Assembly (NCBI GenBank): GCA_963833885.1
Contig: CAWHZU010000012.1
Location: 1 to 64,000, forward strand
Direction: 5' to 3'
Source of the DNA: JASHPR01 sp963833885
GTDB lineage: Bacteria > Actinomycetota > Actinomycetes > Streptosporangiales > Streptosporangiaceae
Length of the DNA stretch: 64,000 nucleotides
Part shown: positions 27,816 to 36,518 of the stretch, piece after piece
How positions within the stretch are numbered: the first letter of the stretch is position 1
Layout of the letters: each line of letters starts with the position of its first letter
The notes under the pieces: model-generated
Database searches by the model: none
The model's input: the letters and a program-made list of their open reading frames with translations, nothing else
What the model was told of the DNA's origin: nothing
Program-made: the position numbers and the translations under genes

Positions 27816-29380
27816 GGTTCGACGTCATCCTCCGCGGCGGGTGGATCGTTGACGGCTCAGGGGCACCGCCATGGCGAGCAGACCTGGGCATCGAGGCGGG
27901 CCGTGTCGCGGCCATTGGCCGTCTGGGCCAAACGGAGACGCCTGTCGTTGTTGACGTCCCGGGCAAATACATCTTTCCCGGCTTCGTCGACGCGCACGTT
28001 CATGCCGATCTTCTGTTCAGCCGGCCGGACGTTCAGGAAGCCGCGCTGCGCCAGGGCGTTACGACATTCATTGTTGGTCAGGACGGGCTATCACATGCAC
28101 CGGCGCCCGCCCAGACCGCAGCATATGTGCGTGAGTACTTCGGGGCAGTGAATGGCATGTCAGCAGAGGGCCTGCGGCTACCGCAGCCGACCATCGCCGA
28201 GGCGCTGAGTCAGGTTGAATCCGCGAGCCCGGTCAATCTAGCGTGGCTGATCCCGGCGGGCACGCTCCGGCACCAGGTCATGGGCCCGAGAGATCGCAAG
28301 CCGGAACCCGCCGAGATCTCCGAGATGCAGTCGCTCGTCGCGGCGGGCATGGCAGATGGCGCCGTCGGCCTCTCGACAGGGCTTGATTATCTGCCCGGGC
28401 GGTACGCCGATGCCGCGGAGATAGCCGCGCTATGCGAGCCGATTGCCGAAGTCGGCGGAGTCTACGTTTCGCATATGCGCGGCTACGACGTCGCCGCTTG
28501 GCAGGGAATGGCCGAAGTATGCGCCATCGCCGAGCGTGCTCGGGTGCCAGTTCACGTTTCTCACTATTTCGGACCCGGAATCATGCTCGCCCGGCTCATC
28601 GATGACGCGAGAAACGCCGGCGTCGACGTAACCTTCGATTCCTATCCATACCTGCGCGGCGCGACGATCCTGACGATGGCGGCGCTGCCGCCTGAGGTGC
28701 AGGACGGTGGCGTCGCCGAGACACTGAACCGGCTGAAGGACCAGGCCGTGCGCAAACGCCTCAAGGAGCAGTGGTTCCCCGCGATCGCGGATCGCCTTCA
28801 CGGCATCAGGCTGTCCTTTGTCGCCGATGGCGGCCTCGCTTGGGCTGAGGGCATGTCCCTGGAGGGCGCTGCCTCGCAGGCGGGCCTCGACCTCGGCGAC
28901 TTTGTCTGTGATCTCCTCGTCGGGAGCGATCTCGCGGTCGGCTGCGTGCGCGCAGAGCGCCCGACAAACGGAGAGGAAGACGTCCGGGTACTGCTGCGCC
29001 ATGAAGCGCAGATGGGCGGCTCAGACGGGATCTTCGTCGGGTCTATGCCCCACCCCCGCGGGTGGGGCACGTTCGCGCGGTTCCTGGGACGTCACGTACG
29101 GCAACTCCGCGACTGGACGTGGGCGGAGGCTGGCCTGCACCTCGCCGGGCACCCTGCCCGCAGGTTCGGGCTGGCGGACCGGGGTCTCATCCGGAACGGG
29201 TACATTGCCGACCTCGCGGTGGTTGACCCGCTGATCGTGGCGGATCAGGCGACCTACGCGGAACCGCGGCGGCCTGCCGTCGGCGTTTCCGACGTCCTTG
29301 TGGGAGGCAGGTTCGTGCTCCGGGACGGAGAGCTGACCGGCGCCAGGCCTGGCCGGGGACTGCGGCGCGTGAGTGGCTAA
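27812..29380 (+). CDS. N-acyl-D-amino-acid deacylase (D-aminoacylase) family amidohydrolase
   Basis: A 522-aa amidohydrolase like D-aminoacylases and N-acyl-D-glutamate deacylases. It has an opening β-domain (VILRGGWIVDGSGAPPWRAD), the metal motif GFVDAHVHADLLF, the strand VGLSTGLDYLPGRYA typical of the family, HMRGYD and HVSHYFGPG histidines, and a C-terminal β-domain (GLIRNGYIADLAVVDP). The catalytic Asp stretch reads FVGSMPHPRGWGTFARFLG, which matches the family's usual SD-x-HPR block except that the expected Asp position is Met. Substrate is not certain. The TTG start overlaps the regulator's stop (TTGA). Confidence 0.8.
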   Translation: MRFDVILRGGWIVDGSGAPPWRADLGIEAGRVAAIGRLGQTETPVVVDVPGKYIFPGFVDAHVHADLLFSRPDVQEAALRQGVTTFIVGQDGLSHAPAPAQTAAYVREYFGAVNGMSAEGLRLPQPTIAEALSQVESASPVNLAWLIPAGTLRHQVMGPRDRKPEPAEISEMQSLVAAGMADGAVGLSTGLDYLPGRYADAAEIAALCEPIAEVGGVYVSHMRGYDVAAWQGMAEVCAIAERARVPVHVSHYFGPGIMLARLIDDARNAGVDVTFDSYPYLRGATILTMAALPPEVQDGGVAETLNRLKDQAVRKRLKEQWFPAIADRLHGIRLSFVADGGLAWAEGMSLEGAASQAGLDLGDFVCDLLVGSDLAVGCVRAERPTNGEEDVRVLLRHEAQMGGSDGIFVGSMPHPRGWGTFARFLGRHVRQLRDWTWAEAGLHLAGHPARRFGLADRGLIRNGYIADLAVVDPLIVADQATYAEPRRPAVGVSDVLVGGRFVLRDGELTGARPGRGLRRVSG

Positions 29381-29387
29381 GGATCGG

Positions 29388-30020
29388 CGAGTGTCCCCCG
29401 CCTTCTTGGTCAGGGTCAGTTCCTGCAGCTGGATGTTGCTGGTCGCGGCCTGGCTGTTGACCTTGGTTATCACGTCACCTTGCCGCAGGCCTGCGGTCGC
29501 GGCCGAGCCGTCGGCCGCGACCCCCGCGACGAACAGCCCCTGCGGAACGCCCGCCTGGGCGGCGGACTCGGCGGAGATCGGCGTGCTCTGCAGGCCGAAA
29601 TAGGCGTGGGTCGCCCGGCCGGGCGCGATGATCTCGTTGGAGATGGTCCTGGTGACGGCTACTGGGACGCGAAGCCGAACCCGATGTTCCCGCCCGACGC
29701 CTCGCCCGACGAGCTCGGCACCGACGCGCCGGCCGTCGGCACCCCCACGAGCTGGCCGTCGCAGTTGACCAGCGCTCCTCCGCCGGTTGCCCGGGTTGAC
29801 GGCGGCATCGGTCTGCAGCGCGGACACCAGCAGCGCCGAGCCGTTGTTCTCGCCGGGGATCTGCACCGTCCGGTCTACCGCGCTGACGATGCCGGAGGTC
29901 ACCGTGCCGGACAGCCCCAGTGGTGCACCCACCGCGATCACCGGCTCACCGACCAGGACCGACTCCGAGGAGCCCAGGGCGATCGCCCTCAGCTCCCGCG
30001 GCGGCTGGACCCAACCACCT
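29388..30020 (-). pseudogene. Remnant of an HtrA-type protease with PDZ domain
   Basis: Fragments read as the middle and end of a secreted S1C protease: LGSSESVLVGEPVIAVGAP, SGTVTSGIVSAVDR, SALQTDAAVNPGN, then a PDZ domain (GVPQGLFVAGVAADGSAATA, GLRQGDVITKVNSQ). The codons for the catalytic GNSGG motif are damaged, with the serine missing and the frame lost near 29780. A second frame change lies near 29657. Both ends are cut: the catalytic His region is absent, and the C-terminus runs into the deacylase gene. This is a true relic; an intact HtrA-like gene exists at 51.9-52.8 kb. Confidence 0.75.
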
Positions 30021-30111
30021 GGCGTGCGCCGCGGAACGGCAGCGGGGGCAGCAGGGCGCCGTACCTCCAGCGGGCGGCGGATAGCCCAGGGTCACCGGCG
30101 TGGCAGCCTGG

Positions 30112-30438
30112 CTACTGCGGGCTGCCCGCCATGACCTCGCTCCGCGCGACCGGCGCTGCCTTGCGCGGGCGCCCGCGCGGCTTCTTGCCCGCCGCAATAG
30201 CTCCGTGCAGGAACAGCGCGCCTCCCCAGACGCCGAACGGCTCGCCCCGTTGCAGCGCACCGGCCAGGCAGGCGGACCGCACCGGGCAGACACCGCACAG
30301 CGCCTTCGCGCGCAGCACATCCTGTGGTGAATCGGCGAAGAAAAGCTCCGGATCGCTGCTGCAGGGCAGCTGCGGGGTCGCGGCCGGCTGCACCGGCCGG
30401 CGGCGGCCCGTTCCCGGCGCGTAACTCGCGTCGTACAT
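30112..30438 (-). CDS. whiB7: WhiB7-type transcriptional regulator
   Basis: A 108-aa WhiB protein. The four [4Fe-4S] cysteines are C26, C48, C51 and C57, the turn motif GVWGG is at 69-73, and an AT-hook-like RGRPRK is at 88-93. The C-terminal AT-hook is characteristic of WhiB7, which works with the housekeeping sigma factor SigA to induce intrinsic antibiotic resistance genes. A GGGAGGAA ribosome site precedes the ATG. Upstream lies a strong hairpin and a small Arg-rich ORF, as in the attenuated whiB7 leaders of other actinobacteria. The DHA2 exporter at 13 kb could be a target, but no link is visible. Confidence 0.85.
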   Translation of the reverse strand: MYDASYAPGTGRRRPVQPAATPQLPCSSDPELFFADSPQDVLRAKALCGVCPVRSACLAGALQRGEPFGVWGGALFLHGAIAAGKKPRGRPRKAAPVARSEVMAGSPQ

Positions 30439-30463
30439 CGGTTCCTCCCAGCTTGGACCGGCT

Positions 30464-30500
30464 GTCTGCGCCCGGCAGCTTCAGCTGGCCGGGCGCAGAC
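30464..30500 (-). terminator. Strong hairpin in the whiB7 leader
   Basis: A perfect 13-bp inverted repeat, GTCTGCGCCCGGC (30464-30476) and GCCGGGCGCAGAC (30488-30500), can extend inward by AGCT/AGCT around a 2-nt loop with one bulge. It lies 26 bp upstream of the whiB7 ATG, between a small ORF and the coding region. The position suits an intrinsic attenuator controlling read-through into whiB7. There is no T-run. Confidence 0.6.
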
Positions 30501-30515
30501 GCCGATCGGTCCCGA

Positions 30516-30689
30516 TCACGAGTGCGCTGCCCGCCGAACGAGCCGGGCACCCACGCGGGATGCCGCGATGCCGGATCCGGTGCGTGCCCGCGTTCCACGG
30601 GCCCGCCTGACCCGAGCCCCCGTGGCTGCTTCCTCGCGCAGTTCCTTGGCCCGCTCGGCGGCCATGCTCTGCAGTAGGTAGGGATACAT
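30516..30689 (-). CDS. Small Arg-rich ORF upstream of whiB7 (candidate leader ORF)
   Basis: A 57-aa ORF beginning MYPYLLQSMAAERAKEL and continuing with many Arg and Ala residues. The ATG follows AAGGAGGACGAG, an excellent ribosome site, so it is probably translated. Small proteins starting MYPYLLQ with an Arg-rich tail recur in actinobacteria without known function. Its stop lies 16 bp before the whiB7 leader hairpin. Ribosome stalling on it could decide whether the hairpin forms, as proposed for uORFs of whiB7 in other genera; that role here is inference. Confidence 0.55.
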   Translation of the reverse strand: MYPYLLQSMAAERAKELREEAATGARVRRARGTRARTGSGIAASRVGARLVRRAAHS

Positions 30690-30861
30690 CTCGTCCTCCT
30701 TGGTCCTCGCACCTTCGAGACTGGTCGTAAGTCCCCTCCCGGTACATCGGGAAGACGCCTTATCTCTGGTGCGCCAGGGCCTTAGAGGCCGCCTCGCCCT
30801 GCTTGGTACTGGATGAGACGGCGAAGAGCCCGGAAAGTCATCGCAAGGGGCGGCGGCGCTC

Positions 30862-32283
30862 CTACGCCAGCTCGGTCCCCCGCGTCGCCCCGACAGCCTT
30901 GGCGCCGGCAGGCTCACTGCTGCTCGCGCCCCGCATCAGCAGCAGGTAGACCGCGGCCGCCACAACCCACCCCACGATCCACGAGATGTCCGCGCCGCCC
31001 AGTTTGGCAACGAGCGGGCCGATGTAATCGGGTTGCGAGACGAACGGCCACTCTGCAGCCAGGCCGATCGCGTAGGCGAGCAGCCCGCGCCATGCGACCT
31101 TGCCATAGATGCCGTTCGGGACGAAGAAGGACTCCACGTCGTAGCGAGCGTGCCGGATCACGAAGTAGTCGGTGAGGTTTACCGCTGACCACGGGATGAA
31201 GATGACAAGCAGGACGTCCAGGAAGTTGCTCAGGTTCGTCACGAAGTGCTGGTAGCCGAGGAGCGCAACGACCAGCCCGGCGGCCATGACGCACAGGAAT
31301 GGCACGAGCCGGACGGTGAGTGAGACCGCCTTGAAACGGCGCCACATATTGCCGAACGCGAGTATCTGGAACCCGCCCGTGTATGCGTTGAAGGTGCAGG
31401 CGTCAATGAGGCTGAAGGCCATGACGATCAGCGCCCATTTGCCTGAGACCTTGCCAACCGCGGCGACTACTCCGAGGCTCGGCAGCAGGGCGGCGAAGTA
31501 AGCACCGATGACGCAGGATCCCACGGTCGCCAGGACGTTGCCGCCGTAGATCGCCCAGAACAGCCGCTTGCCGTTGGTCTGCGCGGGGAGGTAACGCGTG
31601 TAGTCCGACACGAAGGGGCCGTACGACAGCATGTCAATGACAAGCAGTGCCACGCCGGCCATGAACAGGCCCACCGGCGGCGCTGTCGTGCTGGTCTCGC
31701 TGGCCGGCAGCGAGCCGTAGGCCAGGGCCTGAATGAGCATGATGAGGAGCGAAATCCCCACGATGACCGCCGTCGCCCGCATGACGTGGTGGATCCAGCG
31801 GTAACCGAATATGCCGATCACCACCGCGGGGACGGTGAGGATCACTGCCCACCACGGGATGCTCACAGAGCTCACGACGCCCTGCATGCTCTCCGACTGG
31901 ATGACAAGCTGAGCGGCGATGAATCCTACGTTGAGGAGCAGGACGCAGGGAAACAAGAATGCCGAGCCGTAGAACCCGAACTGCCCGCGGCTCTGGATAG
32001 TTTGCGGAACGCCGAGCACCGGACCCTGAGTGGCGTGCAGCGCTATGAGTAGCGCGCCGATTAATGTGCCGACGGCTATGGCGATGACCGCCCACCAGAA
32101 GGTCAGGCCGATCTCTACCACGACCGCGCCGATGACGAGGTTGAAGACGTTGACGTTCCCGCCCCACCAGAAGGCGAACTGGTGCCATGGCTTCCCGTGC
32201 CGCTCGGCGGCGGGGATCACGTCGATGTGACGGCTCTCGAGATGTCTGCCGAGCTCATCGTTTGCTGCTGTGGTTTCGGCCAT
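30862..32283 (-). CDS. NCS1 family nucleobase/heterocycle permease
   Basis: A 473-aa protein with about 12 membrane segments and NCS1 signatures: HQFAFWWGGNVNVFNLVIGA at helix 1, GVPQTIQSRGQFGFYGSAFL, SYGPFVSDYTRYLP and NLTDYFVIRHARYDV. NCS1 carriers import purines, pyrimidines, hydantoins, allantoin or pyridoxine with H+ or Na+. It is the last gene of a minus-strand unit whose first gene is a second NCS1 permease, 33 bp after the GMC oxidase gene. The substrate cannot be read from sequence alone. Confidence 0.9.
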   Translation of the reverse strand: MAETTAANDELGRHLESRHIDVIPAAERHGKPWHQFAFWWGGNVNVFNLVIGAVVVEIGLTFWWAVIAIAVGTLIGALLIALHATQGPVLGVPQTIQSRGQFGFYGSAFLFPCVLLLNVGFIAAQLVIQSESMQGVVSSVSIPWWAVILTVPAVVIGIFGYRWIHHVMRATAVIVGISLLIMLIQALAYGSLPASETSTTAPPVGLFMAGVALLVIDMLSYGPFVSDYTRYLPAQTNGKRLFWAIYGGNVLATVGSCVIGAYFAALLPSLGVVAAVGKVSGKWALIVMAFSLIDACTFNAYTGGFQILAFGNMWRRFKAVSLTVRLVPFLCVMAAGLVVALLGYQHFVTNLSNFLDVLLVIFIPWSAVNLTDYFVIRHARYDVESFFVPNGIYGKVAWRGLLAYAIGLAAEWPFVSQPDYIGPLVAKLGGADISWIVGWVVAAAVYLLLMRGASSSEPAGAKAVGATRGTELA

Positions 32284-32316
32284 GATCTCGTCGCCCCTTT
32301 CGTGAGCGGTCGTGAC

Positions 32317-33874
32317 TTATTTCTGAGAGCTGATCAGGTCGGCGGCCCTTTCTGCGATGGCCAGCACCGTCGCATGGGGATGCGCGTTGGGGATCGCAGG
32401 CATCACCGATGCGTCCGCGACTCGCAACCCGTCTATCCCTTGCACCCGTAGTTCCAGGTCCACCACTGCGCGCTCGTCCTGGCCCAGCCGGCAGGTGCCA
32501 ACCGGGTGGTAGTAGCTGCCCACCGCGTGCCGGACGTAGTCCCGCACGTCGGCGGCCGTCCGCACGTCGGGGCCTGGGTAAACCCTCCGGTGGCGTTCCC
32601 GCGTGAACTCCCCCCAGAAGCCCCGGCCGGAGGCGGCCTCGGTCGCTTGCTGGATCAACGTCACCCCGGCAGCCAGCGCATCCAGGTCCCGTCCGGTGCG
32701 CAGAAGACCCGGGTCTATCAGGGGAGACGCTTGCGGGTGCGCAGATGCGAGCCGGACCGAGCCACGGCTTTCCGGCGCCACCACGGAAGCAACCAGCGCG
32801 TATCCATTCGGCGGAGGCTCGTTCCCCGCGGCCGTCAGCGGAAGCAGGATCGAGAACAGGTGCAGGTCGGGGACCGTGCCTCCAAGCCCGCTGCGCAGTG
32901 CCGCGTACATCTCGCCGTGGTTGTACTGGCTGACCGGCAGCGCATTCTCGGTGGCGTACGACGTTAGTGCAATGGGGTGATCTTGGAGATTCTCGCCAAC
33001 CTCTCCGGCATCGACCACCGGGCCTATTCCAAGGTTGCGCAGCCGATTTGCCGGGCCAATCCCGGAGAGCATCAGCAACTGCGGCGTGCCGATGGCCCCA
33101 GCGCAGAGGATGACCTCACGCGAGCAGCTCACCAGCGCTGGCGCTCCGTTGCGCACATAGCTGACGCCCGTGCACCTGCCGCGGGTGAATCTTAATTTGG
33201 CGACGCGGCAGTCGGCGCGGACGACCAGGTTGGGGTTGCCGAGCATCGGCCGCACGTAGCCGTCGGCGGGGCTGACCCGCTCGCCGTCGGCGATGGCCAG
33301 GTCGACCCAGCAGACGCCCTCCTGGTTCGGCCCGCTCAGATCGTCGGTTGCTGGCCAGCCCGATGCGATCAGCGCCGCCGCGAACGCGGCGGCGACCGGG
33401 TGCCGGTTCGTCTCTGGCACCGGGGCCAACTCGTATCGGACCATCTCGGCCGCGGAGCTCCGGATCGCGTCCGGGCGCAGCACTCGGTCCGGCGGAAGTA
33501 CGGAAGCAGGTCGGCGAACGCCCAGCCCTTCGCGCCCGTAGCCGCCCAGTCGTCGTAGACGCGCGGTTGCCCCGGGTGTGCGCCATGCCGTTGATCGCGC
33601 CGGATCCGCCAAGAGTCCGGCCTCGTGGGTAGACGATCGGACCCGCTTCGGCTTGCGGGACGGTGGCGTCGCCCCACTCCGCCGCCGTGCCGAGGTTCTC
33701 GGGCCACGCGTTGGGCACGGTCGTGGCGCGAGTACGTTCCGAGCCCCCGGCCTCCAGGAGCAGCACCCGGGCACTGGGATCCTGCGCGAGCCTGGCTGCG
33801 ACGACGCAGCCCGCGCTGCCCCCGCCGACGACGATGTAGTCGAAACCGTCCACCGCTTCCCTCTCGCTCGCCAT
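32317..33874 (-). CDS. GMC family FAD oxidoreductase, several frameshifts
   Basis: A choline dehydrogenase/pyridoxine oxidase-type GMC enzyme of about 518 aa. The N-terminus binds FAD (FDYIVVGGGSAGCVVAARL, LLLEAGG), then TLGGSGAINGMAHTRG. The C-terminal part has the active-site HPVGTCRLG and PHATVLAIAERAADLI. Frame changes are needed near 33566, 33488 and 33430 to join VYDDWAATGAKGWAF, RDPELRGRDGPIRV and LAPVPETNRHPVAAAF; the remaining 1.1 kb is clean. The family oxidises primary alcohols to aldehydes with O2 or a quinone. It sits next to an aldehyde dehydrogenase. Clustered indels may be real damage or poor sequence. Confidence 0.78.
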
Positions 33875-33905
33875 CGGCCGAACCAGAGGCCACCATCGCG
33901 TGCGG

Positions 33906-34808
33906 TTATTGCGGCGATGCGCCTTCTGCGTCCGTCTCGGCGGCGCTGGACTCAAAGAACAAGTCCGCTACCGCATCGCTTGTGGTCAGCCACACACCAT
34001 CGCGGTCGCGCAGCTGCTCGAGCGCACGAGCCAGGTGGATCGCGCGCCATGGCTGGCCGACCAGGAACGGGTGGAACCCGACTCCCAGCACACGCCCGTG
34101 GTCACCCGGGTCGGCGAGCATCTGGTCAACGGCATCGAGGATCGACTGCGCGAACTCCGCACCCGTCTCGTGATGGAGCATGAACGCGACGACGTCGTTG
34201 AGCTCCCGCTGGTAGGGAATCGAAGCCAGCGACCCGCTGGAGACGTTCACCCAGTGCGGCTGATCGTCGTCCGCCCAGTCGATCGTGTACCGGTAGCCAG
34301 CCTCTGCTATCACGTCGAACGTGTTCATCGTCCCGGTCAGCGCCGGGCCTATCCAGCCCGCCGGCGGGTGCCCGACGGCGGCCTCGATCGTGCTCGTGAC
34401 CTTCTTGACGAGCTCGACCTCCGCGTCACGCTCGAGGCCGACCTGCCAGGTGGAGTTGTTGTCGCCGTGCGCGACCCAGCTCGTCCAGCCGCGCTCGAGC
34501 GCCTCCTCGATGAGGCCGGGATACTCGGTGCAGGCATCGCTGTTGACGATGCCCGTCACCGGGATACCGGCCCGATCCAGGATGTCCATGAGCCGGAATG
34601 CGCCCACCCGCGGCCCGTAGTCCCGCCACCCGTAGTTCATCGGATCCGGCACTAGGTCAGCCGTGTACGGCACGAGGGACAGGCCCGGCTTCCCCCACGG
34701 GTAGTGCTCGATTGCCACGCCGAACCAGAGGGCCAGGCGGGAGCCGCCGGGAAGCTCGAACGGCGGCCGGCGAACGATCGGCGAGTACTCATAGAACGGG
34801 TTCCGCAC
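33906..34808 (-). CDS. Polysaccharide deacetylase (NodB/PuuE-like) family enzyme
   Basis: A 300-aa protein of the PuuE-like branch of the polysaccharide deacetylase family. It opens RNPFYEYSPIVRRPPFELPG and LALWFGVAIEHYPWG, followed by RDYGPRVGAFRLMDILDRAG, the substrate-loop region IVNSDACTEYP, SWVAHGDNNST, PPAGWIGPALTGT, and a late His motif (GVGFHPFLVGQP). PuuE is a metal-independent allantoinase that opens a cyclic ureide, so here too a cyclic amide or imide is a plausible substrate. The GTG start at 34806-34808 follows GGGGGAAA, 14 bp after the dehydrogenase gene. Confidence 0.78.
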   Translation of the reverse strand: MRNPFYEYSPIVRRPPFELPGGSRLALWFGVAIEHYPWGKPGLSLVPYTADLVPDPMNYGWRDYGPRVGAFRLMDILDRAGIPVTGIVNSDACTEYPGLIEEALERGWTSWVAHGDNNSTWQVGLERDAEVELVKKVTSTIEAAVGHPPAGWIGPALTGTMNTFDVIAEAGYRYTIDWADDDQPHWVNVSSGSLASIPYQRELNDVVAFMLHHETGAEFAQSILDAVDQMLADPGDHGRVLGVGFHPFLVGQPWRAIHLARALEQLRDRDGVWLTTSDAVADLFFESSAAETDAEGASPQ

Positions 34809-34822
34809 GGCATTTCCCCCGG

Positions 34823-36325
34823 TTAGGTGGTGGGCCCGAGGTTGACCACAACGGTCTTGAGCTCGGTGTACTCGTCCATGGTCTCTCGGCAGGTCTCGCG
34901 GCCCCAGCCAGACTCCTTGTAGCCGCCGAACGGCAGAGCCGAGTCGCAGGCCTGATAGCAGTTGACCCACACCTGGCCGGACTCCAGCGCCGCGGCCACC
35001 CGGTGCGCTCGCGTTACGTCCTGTGTCCACACGCCCGCCCCCAGCCCGAATCGGGTGTCGTTGGCCGCCTCCAGCACCTCCTCGTCGGTGTCGAACGGGA
35101 TCACGGTTATCACCGGGCCGAATATCTCCTCGCGGGCGACCCGCATGTCGCTGGAGGCGTCGACCATGACGGTGGGCTTGATGAAGTAACCGTCGTTGCC
35201 CCAACGGGCTCCGCCGGTCACGATCTCGACGCCCTCCTCGCGTCCCAGACGGATGTACCGGGACACGCGATCGAAGTGCTCCTGAGAGACCAGGGGACCC
35301 ATCTGCGTCTCGCTGTCCAGCCCGGGACCGATCTTCAGCGACTTCGCGTAATCGGCAATCCCGGAGACGACGTCGTCATAATGCGACCGCTGAACGTACA
35401 GGCGGGCGCCGGCGATGCAGCTCTCGCCCTGGCAGACGAATCCGGCCATGCAGGCAGCCGGGATCGCAGCTTCGAGGTCCGCGTCGGCAAAGATGATGTT
35501 CGGTGCTTTCCCGCCCAGCTCCAGCGATACGCGCTTGAGCGTGCCAGCGGCGTTCTGGACGATCAGCTTCCCTACCTCAGATGATCCCGTAAAGCTGATC
35601 TTGTCGACCCCCGGATGGCGGACCAGGGCCTCGCCAGCCTCCTCGCCATACCCAGTCACGAAGTTGACGACGCCCTCGGGGATTCCGACCTCGAGCGCCA
35701 GCTGCCCGAGCAGCGCTATCGACAGCGGCGTCTGCTCGGCCGGCTTGATCACGATCGTGCAGCCGGCGGCCAGGGCAGGGGCTAGCTTCTTGACCACGGC
35801 TAGCAGCGGCAGATTCCACGGGGCAATGGCCCCGACGACGCCGATCGGCTCGCGGAGCGTGTAGGCGTGGTAGGAATTGCCGAGCGTGGCGGGGAAGGAG
35901 ACCGGGATGGTGTCGCCCGTGATCTTCGTCGGCCAGCCAGCGAAGTAGCGCAGCATGTCAACGGTGAACGGCACATCGAAGAAGCGGGCCTCGTTGATGG
36001 GCTTGCCGTTGTCCAGCGAGTCGATCTGAGCGAAGTCCTCCAGGCGGGCCTCGATCATGTCACCCAGGCGCCAGATCAGCTTTCCCCGTTCCTGCGGGGT
36101 GGTGCGCTTCCACGGCCCCTTCAGCGCGCGCCGCGCGGCGGCCACGGCCCTGTCGACATCCTCGGCCGCCCCGCGCGGCGCCGAGGCGATCTCGCCGCCG
36201 GTGGCCGGGTCGTACACGGGGAAGGTCTCACCCGAGGCGGCCTGCACCCAGTCAGCGCCGATCAGCATCGAGGTAGTGCCCTCCGTGTACTTCCGCGCGC
36301 TCTCTGACAGCGCAGTTACAGACAT
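34823..36325 (-). CDS. NAD(P)-dependent aldehyde dehydrogenase
   Basis: A 500-aa ALDH with the family landmarks: APWNLPLLAVVKKLAPALAA, FTGSSEVGKLIVQNA, catalytic Glu in LELGGKAPNIIFAD, catalytic Cys in CQGESCIAGARLYV, and EEIFGPVITVIPFDT. It oxidises an aldehyde to the acid. Being transcribed with a GMC alcohol oxidase, it likely completes an alcohol-aldehyde-acid sequence. A second ALDH at 38.6 kb belongs to the divergent unit, so two different aldehydes may be handled. The gap to the upstream NCS1 gene is 193 bp. Confidence 0.9.
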   Translation of the reverse strand: MSVTALSESARKYTEGTTSMLIGADWVQAASGETFPVYDPATGGEIASAPRGAAEDVDRAVAAARRALKGPWKRTTPQERGKLIWRLGDMIEARLEDFAQIDSLDNGKPINEARFFDVPFTVDMLRYFAGWPTKITGDTIPVSFPATLGNSYHAYTLREPIGVVGAIAPWNLPLLAVVKKLAPALAAGCTIVIKPAEQTPLSIALLGQLALEVGIPEGVVNFVTGYGEEAGEALVRHPGVDKISFTGSSEVGKLIVQNAAGTLKRVSLELGGKAPNIIFADADLEAAIPAACMAGFVCQGESCIAGARLYVQRSHYDDVVSGIADYAKSLKIGPGLDSETQMGPLVSQEHFDRVSRYIRLGREEGVEIVTGGARWGNDGYFIKPTVMVDASSDMRVAREEIFGPVITVIPFDTDEEVLEAANDTRFGLGAGVWTQDVTRAHRVAAALESGQVWVNCYQACDSALPFGGYKESGWGRETCRETMDEYTELKTVVVNLGPTT

Positions 36326-36518
36326 CGCACGTCCCTCCGTCGCTTGCCCTTCGTGATCACCATGCCGCAGCCGCGTTTGGGCCGTCTACGCCTGGTCTGG
36401 AGATTTGTCGCCATCTGCACCGTCGGTTAGGGCCGGGCCGCGCGAAGCTCGGGGCATCGCGCGGCGCGGTCCGCACCAGCCCGTAGGGTCACCGCCTGCC
36501 GGCGGCAGCCTGCCCGCT

